From Pyrus communis (taxonomy: Eukaryota; Streptophyta; Magnoliopsida; Rosales; Rosaceae): DNA of 64,000 nucleotides. The translations under genes were made by a program, and so were the position numbers. The stretch covers positions 13,356,817-13,420,816 of the forward strand of contig NC_084806.1 of NCBI RefSeq assembly GCF_963583255.1, read 5' to 3'. Below the pieces are notes generated by a model, which saw only the letters and a list, made by a program, of their open reading frames with translations, had not been told where the DNA came from and made no database searches. Shown in pieces: positions 48,002-60,541 of this stretch; the first letter of the stretch is position 1, and each line of letters opens with the position of its first letter.

Positions 48002-49760
48002 TTCTCCCACTTGGTCTACTAATTGTAATGATCATGTTTCAAATATGTATCGGCAATCAGTGTTTCTTTAATGGCCATATGCCTGCGATTCAACCTCATC
48101 CTTAATTCAAATTTCTGTCAAAAAGTTTTCTCAATGTAGGATTAACAAGGTTGTAAAGATGTCTCATCTCAGAACCTTGATAATCACATACACTGAGCTA
48201 ACCATTCACATGAAAACCATCAAATTATGATCTAGAGATGAAACCTTAACTCAAGAACTGTCTTACTCCTTATCATCTTAGGTCCACCGTATTGTAACTT
48301 TAATAAGTTACACCTTAGGCTTTTGAACAGCCTATATGTTTGCCAATGCAAACTTTTCCATCACTCCAGAAAACTCTTCAACTTTCTGCAATTCAAAAGG
48401 ATAAAATGCAGACAAAATATACATATGCATGCATGCATACGTGAACACAATTATTGAAAACAACCTTTATTCAACCCAAACTCGGAACGAAACTCATCTT
48501 TAAAAACTTAGTGAGTTTAACTCACTTGTTTGCACTGTAACTAGAAACAATTTTCTACTCCCACTAATTCAGCATATCAAAGTTCGAGGTCTGTCCCATA
48601 TTTTCCACATGCTGTTTGAAAGCCTTGATTGGAAGTGGCTTCTTCAAGGGATCTGCAAGCATTGATACTGTATCAATGTAACTGATCTTTATAAACCCTT
48701 GCTTGATCTTTTCTCTAATTAACTTGTACTTGATATGCATGTGCTTAGTTCCATAAGACCTCTTATTGTTCTTGGAACAGAAAACTGCTGCAGTGTTGTC
48801 ACAAAATATCTGTAATGGATTCGTGACAATGTTCAGGACTTTCATTCTTTCTATGAACTTACCAAACTAAACTGCCTAAGAAGTGGCCTCAAAACAAGCC
48901 ATGTATTCTGCCATCATAGTAGAGGTAGCTATGTTCTTCTGTTTCATACTCTTCCACAAGATTGCATCTCCAGCCATCATAAAAATGTAGCTTGAGGTAG
49001 ACTTCAATGCATCTTGACACCCAGCATAATCTGAGTCACAGTAACCAACCAACTCGAGGTTGTCATTTCTCTTGTATACTAACTTATAATCTTTTGTTTT
49101 CTGCAAATACCTTAACACCTTCTCTGTTGCAATCCAATGAACATGTCCAGGATTCGATTGATATCTCCCTAACAAGCTCAATGCAAAAGCAATGTCAGGT
49201 CTAGTGCACACTTATGCATACATTAGACTCCCAACAATTGAGGCATACGGTTTGTCATTCATCTCAAGCTTTTTAGCTTCAGTTCTAGGGCTTTGCAGCT
49301 TGCTCAATTTATCTCCTTTAGTCACTGACACATCACAACCACTGCATGCTGACATATTGAACCTCTTTAGTATCTTGCCAATATCTTTCATCTCAAAGTT
49401 GTCACTGAGTATATCTCTTGGCTACAAGTCTAGCCTTAAATCTCTAATTTCCCCTTTGGAGTCCTTCTTGGTCTTAAACACCCACTTAAATCCAATTGTT
49501 TTGCTCCATTTGGTAATACTGCCAGTTCCCATACCTTATTATTCTCCATGGATTCAAGCTCACTTTCCATGGCTTTCATCCATTCTTCTCGTTGCAGTCC
49601 ACTTACAGCCTCCTTATATGTAGAAGGCTCACCAATGTTGATATATGCTTCACTCAAATATAACACAAAATCGTCTGAAATTGCTGGTTTTCTCACTCTT
49701 GTAGATTTTCCAAGCTCAGGAGCTAAAACCTCAGGAATTGGTTATGTGACTTGCATTGAT
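47788..49760 (-). mobile_element. 5'-truncated, degenerate Ty1/copia retrotransposon
   Basis: On the minus strand an early RT part (49696-49436: WMKAMESELESMENNKVWEL), later RT (49211-48876: CTRPDIAFALSLLGRYQSNP) and RNase H (48845-48564: IFCDNTAAVFCSKN) lead to the polypurine tract AAGTGGGAGA and a 3' LTR. The central RT with its YVDD motif is missing between 49436 and 49211, so there is an internal deletion as well as loss of gag, integrase and the 5' LTR. Stops are few, so it is younger than the 18.9-23.4 kb copy. Confidence 0.75.
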
Positions 49761-50141
49761 TCTTGTATGGCTAACGTATATGCCACAACTGCACCACATT
49801 AAGAAAAACAAACTCATCAATTTAATGAAGGGTTATATATTCAAAGAGACAAAACGTGTAAGTTAATACAATTTCCAAACTTCAAAGCACAAGGTGAGAA
49901 AATTAGAACCTTGTAGTTGAAAATCACTTCAAACTTGAAAAGTGTAAATTGTAATTGACCTTAGATTTTATATTGGTATTTGGTCAAATGAATGAGAGAT
50001 TATTGTTCAAGTATGAATTCCATATCCAAAAAAGAAGCATTGCTTGAAAGTTTAAATAAATTTTGGAATACTTCATCTTGTTGTTACTTGGTTAATATGA
50101 TTATTGCAAATATTTTTGGGTTTCTTAGGTATTCGTTATTA
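49761..50141. other. Spacer between the copia and Mutator-like elements
   Basis: AT-rich with no recognised feature. A 90-codon frame starting at 49992 is considered chance. Confidence 0.5.
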
Positions 50142-51650
50142 GGCTTAAATGTCAAAAAGGTATGTGTGTTTTACTCTATTGGCCAATTTAGTCCCTGTGT
50201 TTTCAGTTTGGCCAAAATGATCATTGTGTTTATATCTGTTAGCCAATTCAAGACAATCCGTTAAAAAACCGTTAAAATTGACATGTGATAGGCACGTGAG
50301 AGGACAAAAAAGTAATTTTATTGTAAACCCACTAAATAGATATAATGCATATATTCAGAAATTGACGCTTCGTTCAATTCACTTGAATACCATGCGATTT
50401 AGGGTTTCAACATCCATTAGGTCAAAAATTTAAAGAATATGGGGTTGCCGACTGAGATTTTGGTGACTACTCCAGAGAAGATGGCAAGCAGATCAATTGA
50501 ACCAAACAACCAAGGTGGCAATCGTCTTCAATTTTCAATATTGTTGGGGGCTAGGGTTTGATTTGTTGGATATATTGTGTGCTTTCATAATGAATTGAGA
50601 TAGTTTGGTAGACTGAAGGAAAATAGGGATTTCACTTTACTTGGTTTTTATTGGTTGCAAATTTTCGTATAAAACCATGAATACCAAAGTTAGCTCCTTT
50701 GAATTAGATGCTTTTTTCTTCTTTTGATAAAGGTAGCATTGTGTAATCGGTTGATGTCTTTCTTTAATAATAAAACGTATTTCATTTTATGTGTGCAGAT
50801 TTTCCTCAAGTTATCGAGGACTTAACCCAACCACCATTGTCACAAGCTCAAATAAATTATAAAGAATCTTTCAAGGAATTCCCTACGGAATTGTTTAGTC
50901 AGGTTGATGAAAATAGGTATTGCCTAAATGGTCTTAGCAATGAATTCTTATTTCAAGAAGAGAAAAGTGCTTTGTATCATGGTGAGCCTCAATATTATTA
51001 TGATGTACCCATACAAACTGAGGAGTGTGAATATGATGGTGATGCCGTGATGATGAGCAAAAATTTGATACAGAGAATTACCTTTATGAGGGAAGTGATA
51101 ATGATAATGACACTGGTGATTCTGATACAGACAGTTCCTTATACGATGAGCATAATGATGCAATTCTTGAAGATGACAATTTCAATGACAATGCAGATAC
51201 ACCATAGAGTTTTATTGGACGCAGTGAGAAACCAAAAAAAAAAGAAAAGGGAAGCAGATATACAAGTTGAGGATTTGAACATGGATAAGAAGCAGTATAA
51301 CTCAACTACATTTGCCACTGAACTTTAATGAAGAATGACACAGTTGTAGATGCAAAGAGTTTAATGTTGACTAATATGGAAAACCCACAATTTGATGTTG
51401 GGATGAAATTTCCAAGTAAAAATGTGTTGAAAAAGCAGGCTAGACACAAATATGACTTCCTAAGGTTATATGAGTGTAAGGTAGGGAAGAATGATAGGAT
51501 CAGATGCGCAAGCAATGTTGCGGTTGGAAGTTGTTTGCTTCTGTGGTGTAGAGTGAAAATACTATTCAAAATAAGAGCTACATTCATGGTCGTTCATGTT
51601 CAAAAGGTTTCTCTAGTAAAAACCTTTTGAAGAAAGGGGTGGAGAGGCTA
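50142..51650 (+). pseudogene. Mutator-like element fragment with transposase N-terminus
   Basis: The left end 'aggcttaaatgtcaaaaagg', followed by 'ggccaatttagtccctgtg', resembles the terminal region of plant MULEs. A broken coding region follows from about 50800: an acidic segment (DNDNDTGDSDTDSSLYDE, in a frame shifted from the start) and then a MuDR-type DNA-binding domain start (FDVGMKFPSKNVLKKQARHK, about 51393). A 10-bp gap near 51506, relative to the duplicated copy, throws the frame off before the Cys residues. The catalytic region is absent, so it cannot be active. Confidence 0.65.
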
Positions 51651-51907
51651 GGATGAAGGGATGCTAGAAAGAGGTGAGAGGGACTGCCACCGGCCCAAGC
51701 CTAAGTAAAGGACTGGCGGCTGAAGGTTTGCAAAGTTAGGGTTTATGATTGGAGGGAAAGCTTAAAGGGTGATAGTGGTCTTTTGCGTCTCTGTGTGTAT
51801 AGGCCCATTTTAGTTGCTAATGACTATGACTTCATTGATATTAAAAAAATAAATAAAAATAAAAATAAAGACAAGGAAAAAAAGACTATGACTTCAATAA
51901 TCAATTT

Positions 51908-52095
51908 GTACTTGTTCTTATTATTATTATTTGTTGGAGAAATGATATTATTTACATTAAAAAGGAGGAGGTGAGCTTAATCTCACAATGGGCTAGTAAT
52001 AATGTGATTCAAATTCGTTTTTCATTAAATCGAACCTAAAACCTCTCACGTACAAGTGAAAAAAAATATCACTGGATTGTAGTACTAAGTAGTTG
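51908..52095 (-). repeat. SINE-like repeat (first unit)
   Basis: Minus-strand order: 'cttagtactacaatccagtg', 'cacttgtacgtgagaggt', B-box-like 'aggttcgattt', 'gaatttgaatcacattatta', 'cccattgtgagattaagctc'. It was carried along in the tandem duplication. Confidence 0.6.
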
Positions 52096-52725
52096 CACTT
52101 AATGCTTATTATATAAGTATTAATTCAAGGTAGGGGAAATTGGAAATTAAATTGTTCTCTACATATTGTGGTGAGGCTTTGCAATCCATACGTCATTTAT
52201 CCAGTCTTTTCATTCTATAAATTAATTAGAATCAAAGACAAATGTAGATTGAAAAAGCTATACAAAATAAAAAATGTAATGTGTAGTATGAAGCCAAGGA
52301 AAATTCATGCCCCTGTTATCTCCCAAGGGTGAGAAAAAGACGTTTATACTCACTTAAACACTGTTTAACAAATTACCCTATATTCACTAACACATACAAA
52401 CACATGGGCTAAATTGAAAAAAACAGGTCCAAACATAGCATTAAAGCCGAAAAATATTAATAGTAATACGTAATCGTTCGGTTGAAGTTGTATTATTGAT
52501 TTCAATAATCATAAATTTTCAAGTAGAATGATTTTTCATCCAGATTACATATGCCGAGCAAACGCAAGCCGGATTCAATAGTTTTTCATCCAGATTCAAG
52601 GTGGATTCAACCTACTTGACTGTAAATTGTAGATTGATTTGTACTGTGCCATAAAAGCAACCATCTTAAGAAAGCTCTTGACGTCGAACTACGGGGGTAA
52701 AAGCAGGGAAGAAATGCCTGCTCAT

Positions 52726-55700
52726 CTACGATAAATACTTCTTGAACCAGACACCAATGTTGAGAAAGCTCTCGAAGTCCGATTGTGGCCTGCAAACACA
52801 CAAATTCGTATAAGATGGAAATCCGAGCATGAAAGGACATTTGGATCATAAGCTTACCTCTCAATTCCATGAGTATCCTGTGGAAACACAATGACTTTGA
52901 CAGGAACTCCTTTTTCCTTAAGCGCCCGAGCATACTACGAATAATAAACATCCAAATCACTTTTCTACTCCCATCATTCCAATTATGCAAACGTCTATGA
53001 ATCAAAATCATCACACCCCCTTCGGAGGAAGGAAAACAATTTAAAAGACGAAAACTAAAACAATAATTATCCAAGCACTTGTTTCGTTGTTAAACTATTA
53101 AGGAGAAAAGGTGTATTTCATTAGGAGAACATGTCAACTTACTTGAAATCCAGTAGAAACTGGAACACGAAGATCCTGAGCACCCAAAAGAAAAAGGGTG
53201 GGTGTTTTGACCTGCGGATAGATCCTTCAAAAAGTTACAAATAGCAAACTTCTTACTATATAAAATCTTTTTAAATTATTGAATTTCTTCGCAAAAAGGA
53301 AATTTATAGTATAAGCTTCAAAATCAAAAGTAAATAATATAGTAGCAGAGAAAAAGCTTAAACAAGCACCTTTGAGACGTGTGAAATAGGAGATTTGCTG
53401 TGCAAGAGAGTCAGATGCTCAGCAGAAGGAGCTTCTGTGTAGTTATTTCTACCCTCACTTCCATAGGCCTCCACATAGCACCAATCTGGGATGTCTGTCG
53501 TACCGATCATTAATGCGAGATTACAGGCGGGGTTCCTCGCTGCTGCCACAACAAACTTATCTGGTGCCTGCAGCATAAATATGTTCAACTCTCGAGTATA
53601 ACTAAAAAATGATCGTCTACCAAGCGGGCATAAGTAATAGATGCTTCAAAAATAAAATAAAAAAGTTTTTTTAGTACCCCACAAAAAAAGAAAAAAGCTT
53701 AAAGCGAGAAGCCTCAAAGCAACTAAAAAATAAGAGTCATGCTTTTTACAAAACTACCAGACCTGGCCAATCAAGTGAGTAGTCAGAAAGCCGCCATGAG
53801 AACCACCAAGAACTGCAATTTTTGATGGACTGGCAAGCCCCTTGTCAATGACATGATCGATAGCCACCAGCACATCATCCACGTCCTGTAGTGAATAAAC
53901 TCAGATATTAGGGTCTACAAATACAAAAGCAGATACATAAAGTAAATACTAGTTACACAAATATATTAACAACGTAAATTCTTAGCATACATAAGCATAT
54001 ACAGATAGTTATGCCAGAGAGTGTATGTCTATCTGTATGATACCAAAGTAGTATTAAATGGCCCAACATGGGGCTCTACATAAATAAACAGGAGCTATAG
54101 AATACGCTCCCCTAAGGAACAATGCCATCTCGGATAACAAAAAATAACACTGCTGTAGAACAGATTAAAGGTAAATATATATAGGTAAGCACCTGGGACC
54201 CAATTTTCCCTGGAAGGGACTGAAGTGCTTCTTCACCAAATCCCAGCGAACCTCTGAGATAAACTAACATGTCAGAACAATGCAAGATAAAAGCCGATGA
54301 AGTTAAAAGAAATGGTTACTTTTTTTTCATATCCGTAGGCCAATCTCATAATATCTGAACAAGATTGGAGCACAATTTTGTTGACCCTGATAGGAAAAGT
54401 CAGAATGAAAGGACAAAAAGGAGAATAAGAGCTTACCTATAATTTACAAGTAACAAACTGAACCCAACTGAAGAGAGAAATGCTAAGGACTTTGAAAAGC
54501 TTGACAATGAAACAGAGTGCGGGCCTCCATGGAGGATTACAATTAATGGGTCAAACGAATCATTTCTTTTAGTTTTAGAAGACACAAATATGGCTTCAAT
54601 TGGTTTGGTAGCTCCTGAAAGGTTTTAAGCATGTACAGGATGTTAAAATCAATTTTATTGACACACAAGAAATAATTGGTTTATAATACCTTTTGTTATG
54701 CTACCAGAAACATCCCTGACAGGAACCTTCAGTATACTGAATTGCAGAGAGGAAAGCAAAGATTTAACCTATGGCAAGTTGAAACATGAGTTGAACAGAT
54801 GTAAGCTTTGAAGATAATCTTGATATATGGAAATATAGAAAAGCAGATTAATGGACCTTCTCAGAGCATTCACTTGGGGGGCTTGATACATTTAACCAAC
54901 TCCATGCGGTACTTGTACTTTCTTTATCAACAAGGTAACCATAATTGATATGAGGTACATCTACTGGACTGCTAGACACTTCAGAAATCAAAGATAAAGT
55001 GAAATTTCGTTATTGATCAGTAAATTTTTCTGAGTAATTATCAGTAAAAAATGGCAACTTCTTTACCAGCAATGATATTGTCCCCATCCAGTGTAAGAAC
55101 ATCCCATGAATTTGAATCAGCAGAGCTGATACGTGATACTTCGCCACTGTACTTCCATATAACTTTCATAGGTCAGTTATAAAAAGTTAAAAAGGTAACG
55201 ACCCTATGGAGATACGAGTGTCATATGATTAGTCATTATAGTTACCTCAAAACATTCACAGAAAGTATCACTTGACAGCTACCCCAGATAGAAGATATGA
55301 TCATTGTGCATCCATCAGAAAGCCATGGATTACTAAGGATACTTGACCAGTAAAGCCCAGGGAAGCAACCATCCTCGGCACACATAACAACAGGAATCTT
55401 CAAAAAAGAAGTGTATTAAGTGTAGTTATATAAGCAGGGAGAGAGATAAAGAGAGAAAAATTCATAAAAAATTTCCTAAACTAATATTATTATGTTGTGT
55501 GATATCACCTTCATGAAATGAAAACCTTTTGCTGAAGACAATTAACCTAGAGTTCAAGGTTTCGCTACCCATGCACAAAAGTACCGCACACTAGAATAAA
55601 AAAAAGGGAAGATAACAGGTCAAAGGAAATTTCTACATAATGAATTTCATCCTCAGTGTTTACAAATCAACTACAGAACATTCCACTGGTATATGGTAGC

Positions 55701-57963
55701 AACTAGCAAATAGCAAAACAGCATCCAACCAAAACAAGTAAGCGAACCACGATCTTTAATCCTAACAGTTCTGGAATGCAAACCCGTATGAGTTTACACC
55801 TTTACAAGGAAATGCTTAATGCTTACTTATAAGCACATGCTAACAAATGAACCTTTGTCCATAATTTACATGCACACGGAATGAACTGAGTAGTTTAAAT
55901 TATCAATCAGGAAATAAAAGTTGATTAGTAAACAGAAAGATAAAAGCCAGAGAGCTCACCACATCAACAATTTTTGCAGATGAGGATAGCACTCCATCCA
56001 CTGGCCAGTCTATTCTCTGAAGAGAATCTGTTGCAGAATGTGCCCCAGAATCCACAGAACTTCTAGCCGATAAAAACAAAAGGAATTTTCCATCTGGGCT
56101 GCCAAATTTACATTGATCATGTTTCAAATACAATCAGAATCAGTAATCGTAATGATGTTTGAAACAATCAACCATCTATTGGATAATATGAAAGAATCAG
56201 TACAATTCCGATTCAAATGTTCATCAAACTTCAATTAATACTAAGATATCAATTTCCGTTTTGAAATTAAAAGAGAGGCTATAAAAGTCAAAAACTTATA
56301 TCATGGACTAAATTTGAGTACCGCATGATGTTACAGACCCTGGTAAAGTGCACACGAACACATAACTAAGTGTCTGATGGGGGAAAAAGTTACCTGAACC
56401 GTGGATAGAAAGCACTACTTATGCTTTGAGTCAGCTTTACAGCAGGAAGATCTTCAGTTGAACTAGCTCTAGAACAGTGAAAGAAAGTTATAGTTATATC
56501 AAATGTAGAAGCACAATGAATTTCCAAAACAATTAACAAGCAGAAGATCCAAAAAAACAAAAAGTAACAATAAGTATTGCACAAAGCAACTCACTTGAGT
56601 TCAGATCCATTGGCTTCTGATTCAAAATTTGGTGCCTTGACCACATACAATGCACAGGGCCTGTTAAAGCAGAACTTGATACCAAGCTTTCTGATACCTT
56701 CTGACCACCCAACAAAAACCAAAGGTTGATGCGAGCCCTTAACTGGTGGCGCCCATACAACTTGACCAACACTCAAAGACTTTTCAATTCCTTTGACAGC
56801 TTGTGCCTCTCCACTGTACAGCATAGGATAATTAAAGTTAGCCGGGCATTTAAACAAGAAATCTCCTTACTTCTAATCCTGGTACTAATAGAAACTAAAC
56901 CAATTGTTAAAGACCTGTTAATATTGATGACAAAAAGTGCAGGCTGCCTTTTTCCAGCATAGGTTTCCCCCCATTCTTCCTTCCAATCCCCTTGACCTTT
57001 CCAGTTACCAAAGTCCTTATCCGTGGAACTACCTTTCTTGTACCCCTGACCTGTAAATGTGGGCTTGGAGGGAGCTGGTTCCTCAGCAACATAAGCAATG
57101 AGAGTTTCATCAGCGTTCCAAGAAATTCCCTGAAACCTGTATCATTGAAAATTTGAACTCTTTTATGCTGGAGGAAATCTAGATATATGAAAAGATTAAT
57201 GATCAAAACAGAGGCGTAATTCTACTACTATCACTAAAGGCATAAAGCACAAAACGTCTAGTACACAAGACTAGCATCAAATATCAGGTATGGCAATAAT
57301 TGGAAAGACTGCATTCACGATGTTTACCATCCATCAGTGTAAACTGAACCATGAAAAGATTGGGGAATGTGGAATTCTTTCTCCAATTGACCTCGGCCCC
57401 AAATTTCAAATTGGCAGGGAGATTCATTCTCAGGATTCCGAACTACAAAAAGCTTTGCACCGGACGGGGATGGAACAAATACAGATACTCCTGTCATCTC
57501 AACTGGGAACGGGGACCATTGGAAGTTTACAGAATTGTTACTTTCTCTTGAAATATGAGAGGATAGAATGAATTTCTTCCTCTTGTTTGCCAAAAGATTC
57601 GGTTGACTAATTGAAAACATTGCCTGAGACCCAATTCCTGAAACAAAGTGTAATGTGCATGTCCTCATTAGGAAAAACTATTTGGCTTTCAATTAGAGAG
57701 GAAGTACATGTGTTTATGTATTTCCTTACGTATGTAATGTACATATATATATGAATCTGTTGCATGTATGTAAGGATAAGAACGTGCATGTTAGAAGAAA
57801 GAGAAATCGTACCGCTATCAGATTTAAAAATCCATGCCTTGTCAATGCTGGAAATACTAGTGAAGTCTTGAAGTAACCTAGACTGAGATGCATATTCTTC
57901 CTCAGTTGTTGCATCTACCCCGAGAGGCATCTCCTTCACTGGACCATCTTTAGAACTGCCCAT
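52726..57963 (-). CDS. AARE: Acylamino-acid-releasing enzyme (AARE/APEH), complete gene
   Basis: Seventeen coding exons with GT...AG borders can be joined: 57963-57813, 57637-57328, 57136-56915, 56813-56595, 56468-56394, 56098-55960, 55397-55246, 55146-55067, 54978-54857, 54768-54690, 54614-54437, 54253-54193, 53885-53763, 53567-53370, 53211-53143, 52934-52858, 52789-52726. They total 772 codons plus stop, as expected for plant AARE. The start (MGSSKDGPVKEMPLGVDATT) suits the family; an in-frame ATG lies 18 bp upstream. The N-terminal two thirds form the beta-propeller; the C-terminal alpha/beta-hydrolase has HGGP (545-548), nucleophile Ser625 in GGSHGG, Asp716 in QDLRVP and His748 in DTHG. 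The enzyme, of serine peptidase family S9, removes N-acetylated amino acids from peptides and helps clear oxidised proteins. A near-copy follows upstream at 60542-63897. Confidence 0.95.
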
Positions 57964-58835
57964 GGCTAAAAGCGTTGACAATCTTTTACTAGAGAGTAGA
58001 TTGCATGGAAGATATTGTCAATATGTGATGTCAAAGGACAAATGAAATTATGCAGTAGCTCAGAACTCAAACGGTCAGTAGCACTGGTCATAAAAAAACA
58101 GCAAATCTCCTAGAACGAAAAAGAAAAAAGAAACTATATTTTCTTGTTTTTTCCTTTTAAATGAAACAAATGAGTTTTAGCATGTCATTCCTTCATCAAT
58201 CGAATACAGCAGAAGTATGATATATTCCAGACAACAGAAACAAGCAATCCGCAACCTCAAATTCTACTTAACATGAAAAATGATGCTACTTTTGATTATT
58301 TTGATCAACATCGACAACAGCTGCCTGAAATTTCTTCAAGTCAATCTGCCACCTCAAATTCTACATAACTTGGAATTGGCATATAGTAAACTCACACATT
58401 CGATACTACCACATAGCACCTGTAAGAGTTTCGGCTACAGAAAGTCTTGAGGCCTCTTTCGGTCAAGGAAATTACTCAATTCAATTTACACTTGCAAAAC
58501 CAAATTTAATACCCATCGCCATGATCCAATCTACTAAAAAGGTAGCCGAGAATTCGGGCAAGGTGGATTAAAGTTGGAATCTTTTTAAGTTGTTCTATAT
58601 GGCCATTCCATCAATCGCACACTAGTTCAAGAATTCAAACGAACATGTAATTCAATTCAATTCAAAGATTTCCACTCTACGAAACGAAAAATAAATGAAT
58701 CAAAGCACCGAGCAAAGTGAGATGACGAAAGAAAGGAAGAAATAACACAAAAACTTGGATTCGACGACTAAAAGTCAACAGTGCAAGGAGAGTACACAGG
58801 TAAATATAGATAGGAGAGGGAGAGAGAGAGCTTAC

Positions 58836-58930
58836 GTAGAGAGAAAATAGCGAAAGGGTCTGCGACTGCTCCTCCTGGGAGTGAGAAGGTGTGAAGGTGA
58901 GATAAAATAGGAAGAGGAGGAGGGAATCTT
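58836..58930 (-). other. Probable 5' UTR exon of the AARE gene
   Basis: On the minus strand a GC-richer segment ends at 'tctac|gtaagc' (58836), a good donor, and an acceptor (TTTTAG) lies just before the start codon at 57963. This implies an intron of about 870 bp in the 5' UTR. The outer edge is estimated from the TATA position. Confidence 0.5.
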
Positions 58931-58961
58931 GGAGTGGGACGAATCAAGCTGACTCGCCACG

Positions 58962-58969
58962 ATTTTATA
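58962..58969 (-). promoter_or_regulatory. Likely TATA box of the AARE gene
   Basis: TATAAAAT on the minus strand, about 30-40 bp upstream of the estimated start of the 5' UTR exon. Confidence 0.4.
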
Positions 58970-59127
58970 ACGCGGACTTATTCCATTCATTTCTGCCTTC
59001 TAACCTGAGTGTTGCTCCACCTAACGTATAATAAATTGAGTTTTTTATTATTTTATTATTAATAAATATATTACTATTCATTGGGAAGAAAATGAATAAA
59101 AAGAAAATAAATATATTACTATTCTAT

Positions 59128-59480
59128 GGTGATTCTGATACAGACAGTTCCTTATACAATGAGCATAATGTTGACTAATATGGAAAACCCACAATTTGAT
59201 GTTGGGATGAAATTTCCAAGTAAAAATGTGTTGAAAAAGCAGGCTAGACACAAATATGACTTCCTAAGGTTATATGAGTGTAAGGTAGGGAAGAATGATA
59301 GGATCAGATTGTCTGCTAAGCGCAAGCAATGTTGCGGTTGGAAGTTGTTTGCTTCTGTGGTGTAGAGTGAAAATACTATTCAAAATAAGAGCTACATTCC
59401 TAGTCGTTCATGTTCAAAAGGTTTCTCTAGTGTAAAACCTTCTGAAGAAAGGGGTGGAGAGGCTAGGATGAAGGGATGCT
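59128..59480 (+). pseudogene. Second copy of the MULE transposase fragment, with internal deletion
   Basis: A 209-bp segment present in the first copy (51158-51366) is missing, with TAATG at both deletion edges. This fuses an upstream frame to the MuDR-type DNA-binding domain. It keeps the 10 bp lost in copy 1, so the frame continues through SAKRKQCCGWKLFAS, matching the Cys-containing part of the domain, and then stops. Confidence 0.65.
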
Positions 59481-59721
59481 AGAAAGAGGTGAGAGGGACT
59501 GCCACCGGCCCAAGCCTAAGTAAAGGACTGGCGGCTGAAGGTTTGCAAAGTTAGGGTTTATGATTGGAGGGAAAGCTTAAAGGGTGATAGTGGTCTTTTG
59601 TGTCTCTGTGTGTATAGGCCCATTTTAGTTGCTAATGACTATGACTTCATTGATATTAAAAAAATAAATAAAAAAAAAAATAAAGACAAGGAAAAAAAGA
59701 CTATGACTTCAATAATCAATT

Positions 59722-59905
59722 TGTACTTGTTCTTATTATTATTATTTGTTGAAGAAATGATATTATTTACATTAAAAAGGAGGAGGTGAGCTTAACCTCA
59801 CAATGGGCTAGTAATAATGTGATTCAAATTCGTTTTTCATTAAATCGAACCTAAAACCTCTCACGTACAAGTGAAAAAAAAATATCACTAGATTGTAGTA
59901 CTAAG
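59722..59905 (-). repeat. SINE-like repeat (second unit)
   Basis: Near-identical to 51908-52095, with a few base changes and one extra A in the A-run. It is part of the tandem duplication. Confidence 0.6.
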
Positions 59906-60541
59906 TAGTTGTACTTAATGCTTATTATACAAGTATTAATTCAAGGTAGGGGAAATTGGAAATTAAATTGTTCTCTACATATTGTGGTGAGGCTTTGCAA
60001 TCCAAACGTCATTTATCCAGTCTTTTCATTCTATAAATTAATTAGAATCTAAGACAAATGTAGATTGAAAAAGCTATACAAAATAAAAAAATGTAATGTG
60101 TAGTATGAAGCCAAGGAAAATTCATGCCCCTGTTATCTCCCAAGGGTGAGAAAAAGACGTTTATACTCACTTAAACACTGTTTAACAAATTACCCTATAT
60201 TCACGAACACATACAAACACATGGGCTAAATTGAAAAAACAGGTCCAAACATAGCATTAAAGCCAATAAATATTAATAGTAATACGTAATCGTTCGGTTG
60301 AAGTTGTATTATTGATTTCAATAATCATAAATTTTCAAGTAGAATAATTTTTCATCCAGATTACATATGCCGAGCAAACGCAAGCCGGATTCAATAGTTT
60401 TTCATCCAGATTCAAGGTGGATTCAACCTACTTGATTGTAAATTGAAGATTGATTTGTACTGTGCCATAAAAGCAACCATCTTAAGAAAGCTCTTGACGT
60501 CGAACTACGGGGGTAAAAGCAGGGAAGAAATGCCTGCTCAT

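Larger units (their letters stand above)
51113..59127. repeat. Tandem duplication, first unit
   Basis: From 'tggtgattctgatacagaca' at about 51113 onward the sequence is repeated, almost unchanged, from about 59128 to the window end. The unit covers part of the MULE fragment, a SINE-like repeat, the whole AARE gene and its promoter. Unit length is about 8.0 kb. Introns and flanks are conserved as well as exons, so the event is recent DNA duplication, not retroposition. Confidence 0.9.

Noticed and set aside
52607..53074. 155-codon minus-strand frame, repeated at 60423-60890
   Set aside because: It reads through introns of the two AARE genes in the wrong frame. The true exons here are short and spliced.
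56907..57206. 99-codon minus-strand frame over an AARE exon
   Set aside because: Wrong frame. The correct frame of this exon gives GISWNADETLIAYVAEEP, which fits AARE.
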